DNA from: Epinephelus fuscoguttatus
Lineage: Eukaryota; Chordata; Actinopteri; Perciformes; Serranidae
Direction of reading: 5' to 3'
NCBI RefSeq assembly: GCF_011397635.1
Contig: NC_064773.1
Span: 6,654,782 to 6,718,781, forward strand
DNA length: 64,000 nucleotides
A program made the translations under genes and the position numbers. The notes under the pieces were generated by a model. The model did no database searches, was not told where the DNA came from, and saw nothing but the letters and a program-made list of their open reading frames with translations. Positions 46,282-57,900 of this stretch are shown piece by piece. The stretch's first letter is position 1. Each line of letters opens with the position of its first letter.

Positions 46282-46482
46282 AGATCACTGATCCACGATA
46301 GTGCCGGCGCCCCATGTACAGAGGCATCGCCTCGCTGCAGCGGCCACGGGTTCGAATCTGGCTCGCGCCCTTTGCTGCATGTCAGTCCCACTCTCTCTGT
46401 CTCCCCATTTCACTCTCTGTCCTGTCAATAAAGGCAAAAAAGCCCATAAAAATAATCTTTAAAAAAAAGATCACTGATCCAC
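46282..46482 (+). mobile_element. tRNA-derived SINE with 15-bp TSD
   Basis: TSD AGATCACTGATCCAC lies at 46282-46296 and 46468-46482. The 171-bp body contains GGCGCCCCATGTACAGAGGC and a pol III B-box (GGGTTCGAATC, about 46,349), and ends TCAATAAAGGCAAAAAAGCC with an A-rich tail. Same family as the 40.7-kb copy but opposite orientation. The TSD is perfect, so insertion is fairly recent. Confidence 0.88.
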
Positions 46483-46544
46483 CAGTCAGGATTTAATCCT
46501 CCTCAGCGGTTGACCAGACAGACCAGGGTGTCTGAGCCTAATTA

Positions 46545-46730
46545 TCAGGGGCCATATTCACAAACACTCTTGAGAACACTCTCAGAGAGCTCCTAACATA
46601 GCCCAAAATATTGTAGAAAGGCGTCCTAGCATAGGAGTGATTTAGGAAAGTCCTCAGGGCAACTCTGAGCAAGGCAGGAAAGAAATTTCTTCCTCAGTGA
46701 GGAGGTAAGATTGACCCGATGTGTGGAACT
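46545..46730. mobile_element. MITE copy B (inverted relative to copy A)
   Basis: Contains GGGGCCATATTCACAAACAC, TAGGAGTGATTTAGGAAAGT and CTCAGTGAGGAGGTAAGATT. These read as the reverse complement of blocks at 45,770-45,900. Copy B has about 50 bp not present in copy A. Confidence 0.65.
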
Positions 46731-47039
46731 ATTATTAGCTCTGCACTACACTGACAATGGGTGAGATCAGGCAGCTGCAGCAGGAGGTGGTGACAAAAAA
46801 CCACAGTGAAGTTGGACAGCTCCAGCAGCTTTGAGCCAATAGAGGAACTAATTCACATCCTGTTAGACCTGTTGCCGCTTTCTTGAAATCCTATCAGACC
46901 CATACACAAGTTTATTTTCAGTCTCCAATGTTTTAGTTGTGACAGAGTAGCCTATTAAAATGCTTTACAGCTGATCTGTAATTTATGTCCATGGCTCAGC
47001 CTCCATTTTACATGAATCATGTTAAATTGCACAAGTAAA

Positions 47040-47290
47040 GCAGCAGGGCAGCTTCGCACACTCTTTGTGGGTTGTACCTCAGCGTTCATCAACCATCTGC
47101 CGCTGGATCTTGGACTTCCTGTCAGAGTAAGCCAACAAACCTCAACAACTCTCGGCCTCAGCACTGGCTCCCCTCAGGGCTGTGTGCTGAGCCCCCTACT
47201 CTACACCCTCTACACCCACGACTGCACCACCACCCACTCCAGCAACACCATCATTAAGTTCGCTGATGGCACAACATTGGTGGGTCTCTC
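47040..47290 (+). pseudogene. LINE RT fragment with mutated catalytic motif
   Basis: The plus-strand frame (107 residues from 47,019) contains VSQQTSTTLGLSTGSPQGCV, then LSPLLYTLYTHDCTTTHSSN and IIKFADGTTLVGL. The FADD motif is FADG, so the second catalytic Asp is lost. Both ends are missing. Confidence 0.8.
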
Positions 47291-47381
47291 TCTCTTTGGG
47301 ATGGGAGGGGTGAGTCATATAGGGACAAGGTGGAGTAACTGACTGGCTGGTGCAGGAACAATAACCTGGGGCCTCATTTAA

Positions 47382-48351
47382 ACAGCCATGGCGCATAGTA
47401 GCGTCAGACCTGTTAAAACGTAAGTGAACGGGCAACCTTCAAGTGCAAAGTTAGTCCACTAAACAAGCTTTTTTTCCACAAAGACCGCCTCATATCGTTA
47501 GGATAAATGTCAGAGAACATATAGAAAACCACATGTAAACATGTTGTCTTACCTTACCGGTGTGCTGCCATGTTTGTTTACCATCTAGCTCTGCTTTCCA
47601 AAGCGCGGCCGAAATAACGCGAGAACAAGCAGCGACCTCATACCGTGCCTGAAATCTCGCGAGCTCTAGATAAAGCCCAGCTGGATACTACTCCAGGTGG
47701 AGGTGTCTCGTCCTCGGTCACATCCAGACCTTGAAAATAAGGCTGCAACCGGTCCCATTCCTTGCAACAGAGGCATTCCTCTTCTGTGGGCACTGGGGCA
47801 CAGCATTCACAGGTACACCACCAATCTCCAGAGCTACGCAGCCTTCCAGCAGCCATTCCTCCCCTCTCGTCCTCTACCTGTTGCGCCTCTCTCTCTCTCT
47901 CCTCCTCCGTTCTTCAGTTTCACAAACCTCTTCGTCAGTGTATTCTGGCTCAAATAAATAAGGGCGGCCATCAAACTCTGCAAAATCAAATTCCTCCTCC
48001 ACAAAGTCGAAGTCTGGCAGAAAGTCAGCCATTATTCTATAAATCTTTCATAAAATAAATGAATGAACTTTTCAGGCAGATTTCAGGCACGGTATGAGAT
48101 CGCTGCTTGTTCTCGCGATATTTCGCGCGCTTTGGAAAGCAGCGCTAAATGGTAAACAAACATGGCAGCACACTGGTAAGGTAAGACAACACGTTTACAT
48201 GTGGTTTTCTATATGTTCTCTGACATTTATCCTAACGATATGAGGCGGTCTTTGTGGAAAAAAAGCTTGTTTAGTGGACTAACTTTGCACTTGAAGGTTG
48301 CCCGTTCACTTACGTTTTAACAGGTCTGACGCTACTATGCGCCCCGGCTGT
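47382..48351 (-). mobile_element. Foldback element with 275-bp terminal inverted repeats
   Basis: Left arm 47,382-47,656 and right arm 48,079-48,351 are near-identical reverse complements, starting ACAGCCATGGCGCATAGTAG and, at the far end, CTACTATGCGCCCCGGCTGT. They enclose about 420 bp coding on the minus strand for the cysteine-motif ORF listed next. No transposase is visible, and no clear TSD. Arms are much longer than in typical hAT or Tc1 elements. Family unassigned. Confidence 0.85.
47638..48034 (-). pseudogene. P2X7-tail-like Cys-rich ORF inside the foldback element
   Basis: The first frame starts ATG near 48,034 with an acidic/aromatic N-terminus (MADFLPDFDFVEEEFDFAEF) and GRPYLFEPEYTDEEVCETEE. 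After a (GA)n tract near 47,893 the frame shifts and continues GDWWCTCECCAPVPTEEECL, then CCKEWDRLQPYFQGLDV, to a stop at 47,638. The pattern W-x-C-x-C-x2-C-x2-(M/V)PTEEE-x-L-CC-x-E-W resembles the C-terminal cysteine-rich domain of P2X7 receptors. Teleost genomes contain many 'P2X7-like' multicopy proteins with this domain. There is no P2X channel part here. The microsatellite frameshift may be real or a sequence error. The stop codon lies in the left terminal repeat. Confidence 0.6.
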
Positions 48352-50099
48352 ATCTAGGCTAACGGCTAACATGCTAACTATTATTTTTATGTCACTAGTC
48401 ACTTGAAACAAATTTAGGACGATAGGAGACAGGTTGAAATAAACCAAAATTTCCCTTGAATTTCAGATAATTTGATCCGGAACAAGTTGAGAGAGACTAG
48501 TTTGTGAGGGAGAAAGACAGTGCAGCCGCTCACTCATTCACTTCAAAGAGCTGGTACAAAGACTCGCTCATTGGCGAACGTCACATCACTACAATATCCA
48601 GCTCATGAACAAACAGCATCTTTGAACCGGCTCTTCAAAGTGAACGAGAGCCAAAGAACCGGCTCTCACAAGTAATCAAGAAATCCCATCACTAGGGTCT
48701 GTCTTCATCCCGACTTGCTCTGCTGTCATGTAAAAGTGGACAACAATAATCTCACATGACTGAGGTGGCTGCAGTTTTAGAGCCAGGCGCTGCAGTTGCT
48801 CTCCACCGACTGCAGGATCCAGGAGGATTATTCTGTGAACAGAAAACATGTGACTGAGGAAGTTCAGTAGTGTGAATGTATCTAACTGGCAACCCTTACC
48901 AACTAATCTCAACCCTAGTCTATCGACAGATACTGCTGGTGCTTATTTATGCGCTGATTCTAAAAATGGACTACAGAAACAAAAATCCTTGTGTGATACA
49001 ATCTCAGTCACAATGCTAATACCAAAAACACTTTAAACTGTGCTCCTGAAATGTTCTTAACCTCAATTTAGCATTACCACAAGAGTCACAAACCAGACTG
49101 ATCCCATATAACAAATCAAGTCTACTGTGTCACACTAAGGCAAGATTTAACCTTACCGAACGCATCTGATCCCAGACGAGCCCTCATTTGTCACAAACTG
49201 GCTCAATGAATGTGACAAACAGGAAGTCCACATAAAAGAATTGGTTAAAATAAGCATCATTTATTCAACTAAAATGAACCTAAATAACCAATGGAGTGTG
49301 CAGGTCAGCACAGTCAGTAATGAAGCCATGCATGGGTGTGCTGTGGTGGTGTTGAACAGGGTGTGAAATACTTCCTCTATTGACTGAAAGCTGCTGGAAA
49401 CTGTCGGACTTCACCACAGCCTTTTGTCATCCCCAGGCGCAGTTCATCGCGAACGAGCCTATAATCGTTGTCGACTTTTGCATGACGTCAGAGCAAGTCG
49501 CGATGAAGTCGGACACAAATCTGCGGTGATCGACTCTGCACAGGGCACAGGCCTAGTCATCAGACGCTCGCTGGCGTCTTCATGTGAGCCAACACACACT
49601 CCTCTTGGAGTATCCAGAAGCAATTATATCCTGAATATCAAGACTATAATCTACCAGAGACAAAACTTTATTTTCTACTACGGCGTCCTCTGCGACGGTT
49701 TTCTATAAAAATGAAGGTTATCTTAGTCCGGACTCCTGTCCTGACATCCAACGGGCGTAAGAATACATTTGAAGTCCGGGTATGTCAACTCTTTCTGTCT
49801 GATGTCCACTGTTTTTCTGCCATCAGCAAGCGCACAACTGCTGTGATGCAACTGTGACGTCTACTCAAAATTGGTGAACACATGGCGATCGTTCAATATT
49901 ACACATGAATGCTGGGAACAGTTTGGTTTGTAGGCCATCTTAGAGCTTGTTTGTGAAATATAGAAAGCTCAAGAGGCCGTTTGTTACACTAATAATCGTA
50001 AGATAATAGACATGTTAGGGCACCATGCTTATTGACTCGTAGATAAGGAATATAAAACCATCAGCAATTATTTTCATACAAACTGATTAAAGCCCCCTT
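48352..50099. other. Intergenic with MITE-like segments, no gene seen
   Basis: Near 48,540-48,700 a palindromic GAGAGCCAAAGAACCGGCTC word is typical of a fish DNA element (family not named). A CpG-containing block at 49,400-49,570 also looks repeat-derived. No coding sequence is supported. Confidence 0.4.
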
Positions 50100-51678
50100 C
50101 AAAGTGGCTTCTGATATATTTGTTGTGACAGAAACTTCCAGAGCCTCCTTGTGTTGGTTAGAAGACAGAAAGCAAAACCTGCTATTGTTCTGAATGATGG
50201 CACTTAAGTTTTGTCAAGACAAAATGGGAACCTGTAACAAGTAAACTAAAATATGAAAGAGGAAGTTTACATTCCCACTGACATTTGACCAAATATACTC
50301 ATGGTTATTAAACCACGTTTGGCCCCTGAAATCTTCCCAAACATTTAAGAACTTAACCTGCACTATTTTGGCAATGAATGGGAGGATAAGTAATTCTTAC
50401 TTTTTCCACGAAATGATTCATTTCTACACACACACACTGACACTACACATCGCTGCATCGTCTGAGCAGTGAAACAGAAAGTGCAACACAGCCGTGACTT
50501 CAGCATGATTCACTGGTATAAAACTGACTCAACAGTCAAGTTTCAACGTACTCTGGCCATAACAAAATTAAATAAACAGACAAATGACCTTAGATTCATC
50601 TTTTCTATTTATGGTTGGTCTTTATGTATTATTTTTACTTAATGTATTTTTTCAGTCAATCATTGTGGTTCCACAGGATCGTAGGATGAGCTTAATAAGT
50701 CACCAGATAATGAAATCATCAGAAAGAAAACAAACAAACAAAAAACTAAATTATAAAATCATGCCATCTCCTAGGGCTAGTCAGAAAAAGTCAAAATTAC
50801 CACAAAAAAGTCAAAATTATGAAACAAAAAGTCAAAATTAGGAGATAAAAGTCAAAAGTATACAACAAAATGTCACAAGTATGAAGCTGAAAGTCAAAAT
50901 TATGGGATAAAAATTCAAAATTACAAGAGAAAAGTCAAGATAGAAAGAAAACTATGAGTTCAAAATTGTGAAATAAAAGTGACAAAACTGAGGTAAGAGT
51001 CAAAATTATGAAACAAAATGCAATATAATTAGAAAGAAAACAAAATCACAATATAAAAGTCAAAATTATGAGAAAAAGTTAATCAAACAAACAGTCAAAG
51101 TTAGAAGACATTACGCCAAATTATATGATAAAAGTCAAAATTGTTGGAGAAAAAGTCGAAATTAGAGGACAAAAAGTCAAAATCTTAATTATCAGGAAAA
51201 AAAAAACAAATTAAAATTATCTTCCTGTCATGATTTACTTTTCTTTTTTTTCATTAAGTGGTGTAAATGTGTTTCCATATGGCCCTGTAAACTTGTACTA
51301 TTGTCGAAACACTTAAGTCAGTGAACTGATTTGTTCCTGTTCACTTACTTCAGATGCATCTTAAAAACACTTGTTCATCTCTGGTTTCAGATGAATTTTA
51401 TTTGCATAATTATTAATTTTCAAAGATTCAGCTGCACAGATTTTGCCTGGATTTTGGGTCCATTCAGTCGTTGTTCTGGAGCTTTTGATCATGTTATGAA
51501 ATGTTGCTGATTCGCTTTTAATCTTCATTTTTACATCGTAATGGCCGAGAACTCTTTCGAGACAAATGGAATGTGAACATCTACAATTCAGCCTGCAGAG
51601 AAAGACTGACGTTAACAAAAGCTCCAGATCAGCTGATGACATGATGTCACCTACCAGAGGTCTATTTCCTGTTTGGTA
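50100..51678 (+). repeat. Diverged direct copy B of 6.64-9.08 kb, cut by the gap
   Basis: Collinear with copy A (see 6,640), including the GTCAAAA-rich stretch at 50,780-51,190 and the final CAGCTGATGACATGATGTCA. It lacks the solo LTR and about 250 bp around it. It ends at the N gap at the point matching 9,084. Confidence 0.6.
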
Positions 51679-51778
51679 NNNNNNNNNNNNNNNNNNNNNN
51701 NNNNNNNNNNNNNNNNNNNNNNNNNNNNNNNNNNNNNNNNNNNNNNNNNNNNNNNNNNNNNNNNNNNNNNNNNNNNNN
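51679..51778. other. Assembly gap of exactly 100 N
   Basis: One hundred N is a standard placeholder for a gap of unknown size. The inverted duplicate starts at the first base after it. Confidence 0.99.
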
Positions 51779-53530
51779 AGTTGTATTGTGTTTTTACGCT
51801 GTAATAAATTACAGACTAACTGCTTATATAGAGTCTGAAAGAATTCTTGGAGAAGAGCAGGCAGGGTTTAGGAAAGGCTTTTCAACCCTTGACCATATTT
51901 TTGTTCTTCACTCACTGGTTGAATGGTACTTGTATAAGAAAAAAAGACTGTATTGTGCTTTTGTTGATTATAAAAAAGCATCTGATTTGGTAGATAGGTC
52001 ATTACTATGGTTTAAATTAGTTGCACTTGGTATAACCGGAAGAGTATTAAATGTGATACATATATGAGAATGCCAAATCTTGTGTTAGAGCTGGTTATGA
52101 TTTATCTGAACAATTTGTATGTAATGTAGGAGTGCGTCAGGGGGATAATTTATCACCACTATTGTTTGTTCTATATTTAAATGACTTTGAAAAATATGTG
52201 AGTCAATGGTACAACGGACTACAACTTTTTTCAACTGAATACAGCAAATGTGATGAATGGTGAAATAGGGATATATTTGAAATTATATGTCCTGTTGTAC
52301 GCAGATGATACGATTGTACTGGCAGAGACTCCTTCAGAATTACAGGCCGCATTAAATGCAGTTGCTTCTTATTGTAAAAACTGGTATTTAACTGTCAACA
52401 CAGACAAAACAAAGGTTGTTATTTTCTCTAGGGGGAAATTACGGATACTCAGAGAATTAGAGTTTGGTTCAGATAAATTAGAAGTTACTTTTGAGTATGA
52501 CTATCTTGGAGCGTTATTTAATTTTAATGGACGATTTGATAAAGCAATGGCTAAGCAAGTTAAACTAGCTAAAAGAGCTTTATTCTCCTTGGAAAACAGC
52601 GTTACTAGATTACAGTTACCTGTTGATATACAATGTGAGTTATTTGACCAGCTTATAGGGCCTATTCTTTTATATGGAAGTGAAGTCTGGGGATTTCATA
52701 AACTTGACCAAATTGAAATTCTTCACAGATCTTTCTTGAAACGTTTACTTTGGGTACATTTAATTAGTCATAATACAACAAAAATCTCTTTGACTGTGTT
52801 TATTGTTTTCAAGACTTTGTATGATGACAATATTTTTCAGTGTAAATGGATTTCCAAAGTTAAAAATATTCTTGATGATTGTGGTTTATCGTACTTATGG
52901 CATGACGCTGGACGGATGAACCCTAAATATTTAAATTTAATGATTGATCGTAGATTATCTGATATGGAACTACAGAGATGGCATGAGAAATTACAAAGTA
53001 ACCCTTTATGTGATAGTTATAAATTATTTAAAACTGATTTCACTTTTGAACCTTATCTGATTATGTTAAGACCTGCCGAAAGAGTTTGATGGTCTAAGTT
53101 TCGTGTGGAAATCATAAGTTACCTATCTCTGAGTGCAGGTATGATCGTGAAAAATGTCCCCGGAATGTCCCCTCTTTGTTTGACTGGCAATCGAGGAGAC
53201 GAATATCATTATGTACTTGTGTGTTCTTTTTTCACAAAGAGAGAAGAGAGTTGGTTGGACAGTTCTATAGAGCAAATCCAAATATTTATAAGTTTCAAAA
53301 GTTAATGTCATCTCGAAAAGTAAAGGTCTTGTCAAATTTGTTGAAACTTTTAAAGAAAATCTTGAATAGTTTCTCTTGATTTGCTTTGACTTGTATGTAT
53401 GTACACAAATTCTGTTTTATTTATTTTGCTGTGCATTGGCTGCTGCCTGTCCTGATTTGTTAATGTTATTTTTTGTTGTTTGCCCCTTATACCCCGGGGA
53501 GGGGTCAAAAGGAATAAATGAAATGAAATC
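51779..53530 (+). mobile_element. LINE, mirror copy of 37.4-39.1 kb
   Basis: Begins inside RT (VINYRLTAYIESERILGEEQ) because the gap removes the start. The 279-residue frame from 52,250 carries LLYADDTIVLAETPSELQAA and runs further than in the left copy (through SHNTTKISLTVFIVFKTLYD to MLRPAERV). A 5-base deletion near 52,065 and an extra A near 52,246 break the upstream frame. The 3' end and AATAAATGAAATGAAAT tail are at about 53,515-53,530. Confidence 0.88.
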
Positions 53531-54159
53531 TTGAGATTGTCATCATCTCTTTTTCTTCATGACAAAAAAAAAAGAAATGTCAATGAAATTAACAGTGCCA
53601 CTGCGCTTTGTCACTATCTCATTTTATTAATGATTGCTACAGTCATTCTGCTGATCTCTGCTACTAGCTTGCTAACATTAAGGGTTTTTTTCTTGCCTGT
53701 GTGTCCTTGTATGTTAGTCAGAATTTTTTGCAGGCTCATGGACGCAGCACAGACACACCTTTTTTTTCCCCCTCAGCAGCAGAGACTTGAGTCATGGAAT
53801 TGATAATTGATCATTTGAGCCAGTCAAAGCTGATCAGATCAGATCAATGAATAAGAGGAGCAGCTGTTTGAGAGCGAAATTAAATGTTTAGACCCAGTAC
53901 AATACATGGTTAAGTTTCCCTTTCACTACACCTGCCATTCTGCTACTTCAGCTGTGATCAGAGTGCGCTCAGCGCACCTAAAGAGCGGTCAGGCTCTAAA
54001 AATAGAGAATCTATTTGTGGTGGCAGATGTTTTGATTGTGTCGGTTTGCAAAAATGAAAGTGAAGGAAACTCTGTCTTCTCATATTAATGTTGTATTTGG
54101 GTTTTTTCTCTCTTTTTTTTGAAAGGTACACAAAATACTGGACATGCTGTAGCTCACAG

Positions 54160-56259
54160 TGAGGGTCATTGGGGCCAGCTTGGATCCAAAGGAGTTCCAG
54201 AAGTTCCAGATACCCTCTGCCATGGCCTTCTCAAGTGATCACAACTTCACTGGAAATTTGGAAGGGCAGGGTGAGAATGGCTTCCCTCTGCACCATTACT
54301 TGTGGATGAGCAAAATCTCAGTGCTGACTTTGAGCCTGCCCCAGTTGAGCCTTTATGTCCAGGGGAACCCCAAAACATGATGCCACTTACAACCCAACAA
54401 GCCATGCCTGGTAACAGTCAGCAGATAGGCCACTACATTGGCATGGAGTCACAGAATGCTATGGGGCAGGCATTTTCTGGTCCTGGGGGCATGGGTGGTG
54501 GAGGTGGTGGCATAGTTGTAGACCAGCATGGCCAGTACCCAAATGCTAGTATGAGCCAAGCAGGTAATACGCTGTTCTTCAACCAAGACCAGAATGGAAA
54601 TATGTTCTGCCCTATCAATCATATCTATACAACCAGCAACTTTGTGTTTTACAACAACAAACACAGCAGCAACAGCACTGCCCAAATCAGCTGTTAAACC
54701 ACCATCAGCATCACCAACTTCTCCCACAGGCTTTGCAGCATCAGCAGCATCCTGATCTCTCCTTTGACCGGAGAGGTCAATCTCGGAGCCAAAAGCAAAG
54801 TCGCCTTTATCAACAGCAGTTTCAGAACCAGCTACCTGCACGAGGATCAAAGTTGCGTTCAAGGGCTAAGCAAAAAAAGACTTGTGTGGATGGTCAAAAT
54901 GCTTCTTTGAATGGGACTTGCTTGCAACCACAGCAGCAGGGCAGCTACCAGTTGACCAGGCCAGATCGAGCCTTCTCTGGATCAAGATTGAGACTCCTCA
55001 ATCATGCTTTACTGTACCTTCATCATCTGTGCCTCATTCTCTGCCGCTCAGTGCCACTGTAGGTTCTACCAAAGCTTGCCAACCTGCACAGGACCCTTCC
55101 TTCCCTGGAGGCCCAAAAATACCCAGTCACAGTCAGCAGCCATTGTTCACAACCTCAGTGTCTCTTCCCGCCACCAGCACTGCATCCCTCACTTCTACAG
55201 CATCCACCCACTCAGAGACGGTAGGCCAGTTTCCATCCACAGTCAGTTCTACCAAAGTTTGCCAACCTGCTCAGGACCCTCCCTACCCTGGAGATGCAGA
55301 AATACCCAGTCACAGTCAGCAGCCATTGTTCACAACCTCAGTGTCTCTTCCCGCCACTAGCACTGCACCCCTCACTTCTACAGCACCCACCCACTCAGGG
55401 ACGGTAGGCCAGTTTCCATCCACAGTCAGTTCTACCAAAGCTTGCCAACCTGCACAGGACCCTTCCTACCGTGGAGACGCAGAAATAACCAGTCACAGTC
55501 AGCAGCCATTGTTCACAACCTCAGTGTCTCTTCCCGCCACCAGCACTGCATCCCTCACTTCTACAGCATCCACCCACTCCGAGGCTGGAGGCCAGTTTCC
55601 ATCCACAGTCAGTTCTACCAAAGCTTGCCAACCTGCACAGGACCCTTCCTACCCCGGAGACCCCAAAATACTCAGTCACAGTCAGCAGCCATTGTTCACA
55701 ACCGCAGTGTCTGTTCCCACCACCAGCACTGCACCCCTCACTTCTACAGCACCCACCCACTCAGGGACTGGAGGCCAGTTTCCATCTACAGTCAGTTCTA
55801 CCAAAGCTTGCCAACCTGCACAGGACCCTTCCTACCCTGGAGACCCAGAAATACCCAGTCACAGTCAGCAGTCTTTGTCTACACCCTCAGTGTCTGTTCC
55901 CACCACCAGCACTGCAACCTTCACTTCTACAGTTCCCAGCCTTCTAGGGACGGAAGGCCAGTTAGAGGAAAATCTTTTCCAGACCCTATGTTGCTCTGGA
56001 GTATCCCAAGCCAACTCCAGCATGGCCAGCCCACTGAGACCTCAAAGCTACGGGGACCAGTCTTTCCTTGGAAGACCTCCTGCCACCAGACGAGGAAAAC
56101 TTGGAGTTCCTGGGGCATCCTGCTCTTCTGGTTGACCTACTGTCACAGCTGGAATCTCCTCCCAGCCAACAGGATGCATCTGAGTACTCCTGTGTCCAGT
56201 CCAGCCAGGAGAGTGGGCATGAGCACAGGACATCGCCTGTTGGGTACAAGGTAGAAAAG
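54160..56259 (+). CDS. Mirror copy of the large Q/S/T/P-rich exon, five 61-residue repeats
   Basis: Same acceptor (GCTCACAG, boundary 54159/54160) and donors (after 56,250 or 56,259) as the left copy. Frame breaks here are at other places: CCC instead of CCCC near 54,286 and 54,612, CC instead of CCC near 54,996, and GGGG instead of GGG near 56,053. The sixth-unit frameshift of the left copy is absent. All are one-base homopolymer changes, so the true exon is probably fully open and these are sequence errors. Five STKACQPAQDPSYPGD-type units start near 55,064, 55,247, 55,430, 55,613 and 55,796. Confidence 0.55.
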
Positions 56260-56769
56260 GTAAAACAATGTCACAAAGTTATTAATTTCATGTTTTAGTT
56301 TTTAAAAGAATATAAAGCATTCAAGCACATACATGCACCTTGATATTAAACAAACTGTAACAGGACAACCCTATGAAGGTAGTGTTCTTTTTGTCCTTGT
56401 CGAATTTATATCCGTACAGCCTATGCACTCTGTCCTTTACCCCAGTTTCTTCTCAGTATAGATTGATATGGGGAATAGGAGGAGGGTGAAGTTTGATGGA
56501 GTGGAAATTAAGTAGATGTTAGGTGATTAGATGCCTGTCTGTTTGTGTGTGTGCAAATGCACAGGTGAAAGTGCGGGGGAGAAGACAAGAGTGGTGGAGG
56601 ACAGTGGATAGCACTCGAGGGAGGGGGTTTGGGAGATGGAGAAAGCAGTAGCTCATGGAAAAAGGAGAACTTAGGAAAGAAAGGAAGGGAAAGAGACAGA
56701 GAGGAAGAAGAAACGCAGAGGGGGGAAGTTTGGGGAATGCAACAGACGTTTTCTCATGGTTTGCACCAT

Positions 56770-57900
56770 ACACTGTATATAAAGATGGATGACATGACAG
56801 CTCCCCAAAAGTGAAAACATCTTGATTGCCCCCTGGTGGCTGGCTGCAGTGTAGTTCATAATGTCTACCCTCTCAATGTCAGTGAATGGGACATGGGCCA
56901 AACTAAACTCAAAGTACACATCAAATAAATTTTTCCCAAAGATGGTTCTTGTCATTTAAGGTAGTTTTTAGCACGCTGCTGTATGTTCAAGTGTTATATA
57001 ATGCTATTAAATGGGGATTTTGCAGCATGATTGAAAACTAGGGCTAACCCAAAAATTCAAGCTCAAGCTTGAAGCTCGATGGCACGGGATTCAATTGTGA
57101 AAAAAATCTAAGCTTCTGTGCTTTTTTTCCTGTTTTTTGGGGGGAGGTCTTAAACGCAACACTAACCCCCACCAGTCCGATACTGACAAGGAGCCGGCAG
57201 ACATGTCCAAGAGGTCATCAGATGCGTGGTTGCACTTTAAAATATGCCCCGACAACCCCAGAGCAGAGTGCCAAAAGCAATTGGCATATCACAACTCAAC
57301 AACAAATTTGGGAAATCACTTGAAAACGTAAGTAGTAATTAAAAAGAAAAATCTCCGACAAGGAAACAGTAAGCTCGACGCACAATGGAGACCTGCTATT
57401 ATCCTGCTTGAACACAGATGACTAAATTCTTTCAACAATGTGGCTCAAAATAATGATAAAATAGATTTTATTGATGTAAAATATGCATTTTCCTGTGCCA
57501 CCGGTCTGCTCTGAGTCTGGTGTCAGAGACACTCCTGATGCTGTGAGTTACGCGTCTGTTTGATTGTGCTGCAGTATGCGAGGGTTTTAATTTAGTGTTC
57601 AATCAAAAGTTAAACATTACTTATCACCGACCATTAGTGTTAATTAAATTAAATTGCTCTGAGCTGCTTCAGATGTCCATAAATGGATCCAAGGTCAGCC
57701 CTATTGAAAACTGTAAGCCAATTGGTGGGCTCGATTCAGTCACGCTGCTCGCAATCGGTCAGACGGGTGTGTGGGCGTATACTTGATACCGTGGAGAACG
57801 CTTACTGCGCAGACTTCGAATGATGTCACCAGAGCAAGATGGCAATTTCTGCACAGTGGGAGTAAGTGAAGACACTTCATCCATCTTTATATACAGTCAA
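56770..57900 (+). mobile_element. Mirror copies of the hAT element (57,039-57,703) and flanking repeat
   Basis: The hAT copy has TSD TTGAAAAC at 57031-57038 and 57704-57711. The left TIR has mutated to TAGGGCTAACC, while the right one keeps GGTCAGCCCTA. The BED-finger remnant (AWLHFKICPDNP, CQKQLAYHNSTTNLGNHL) is present on the plus strand with one codon of difference. Confidence 0.8.
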
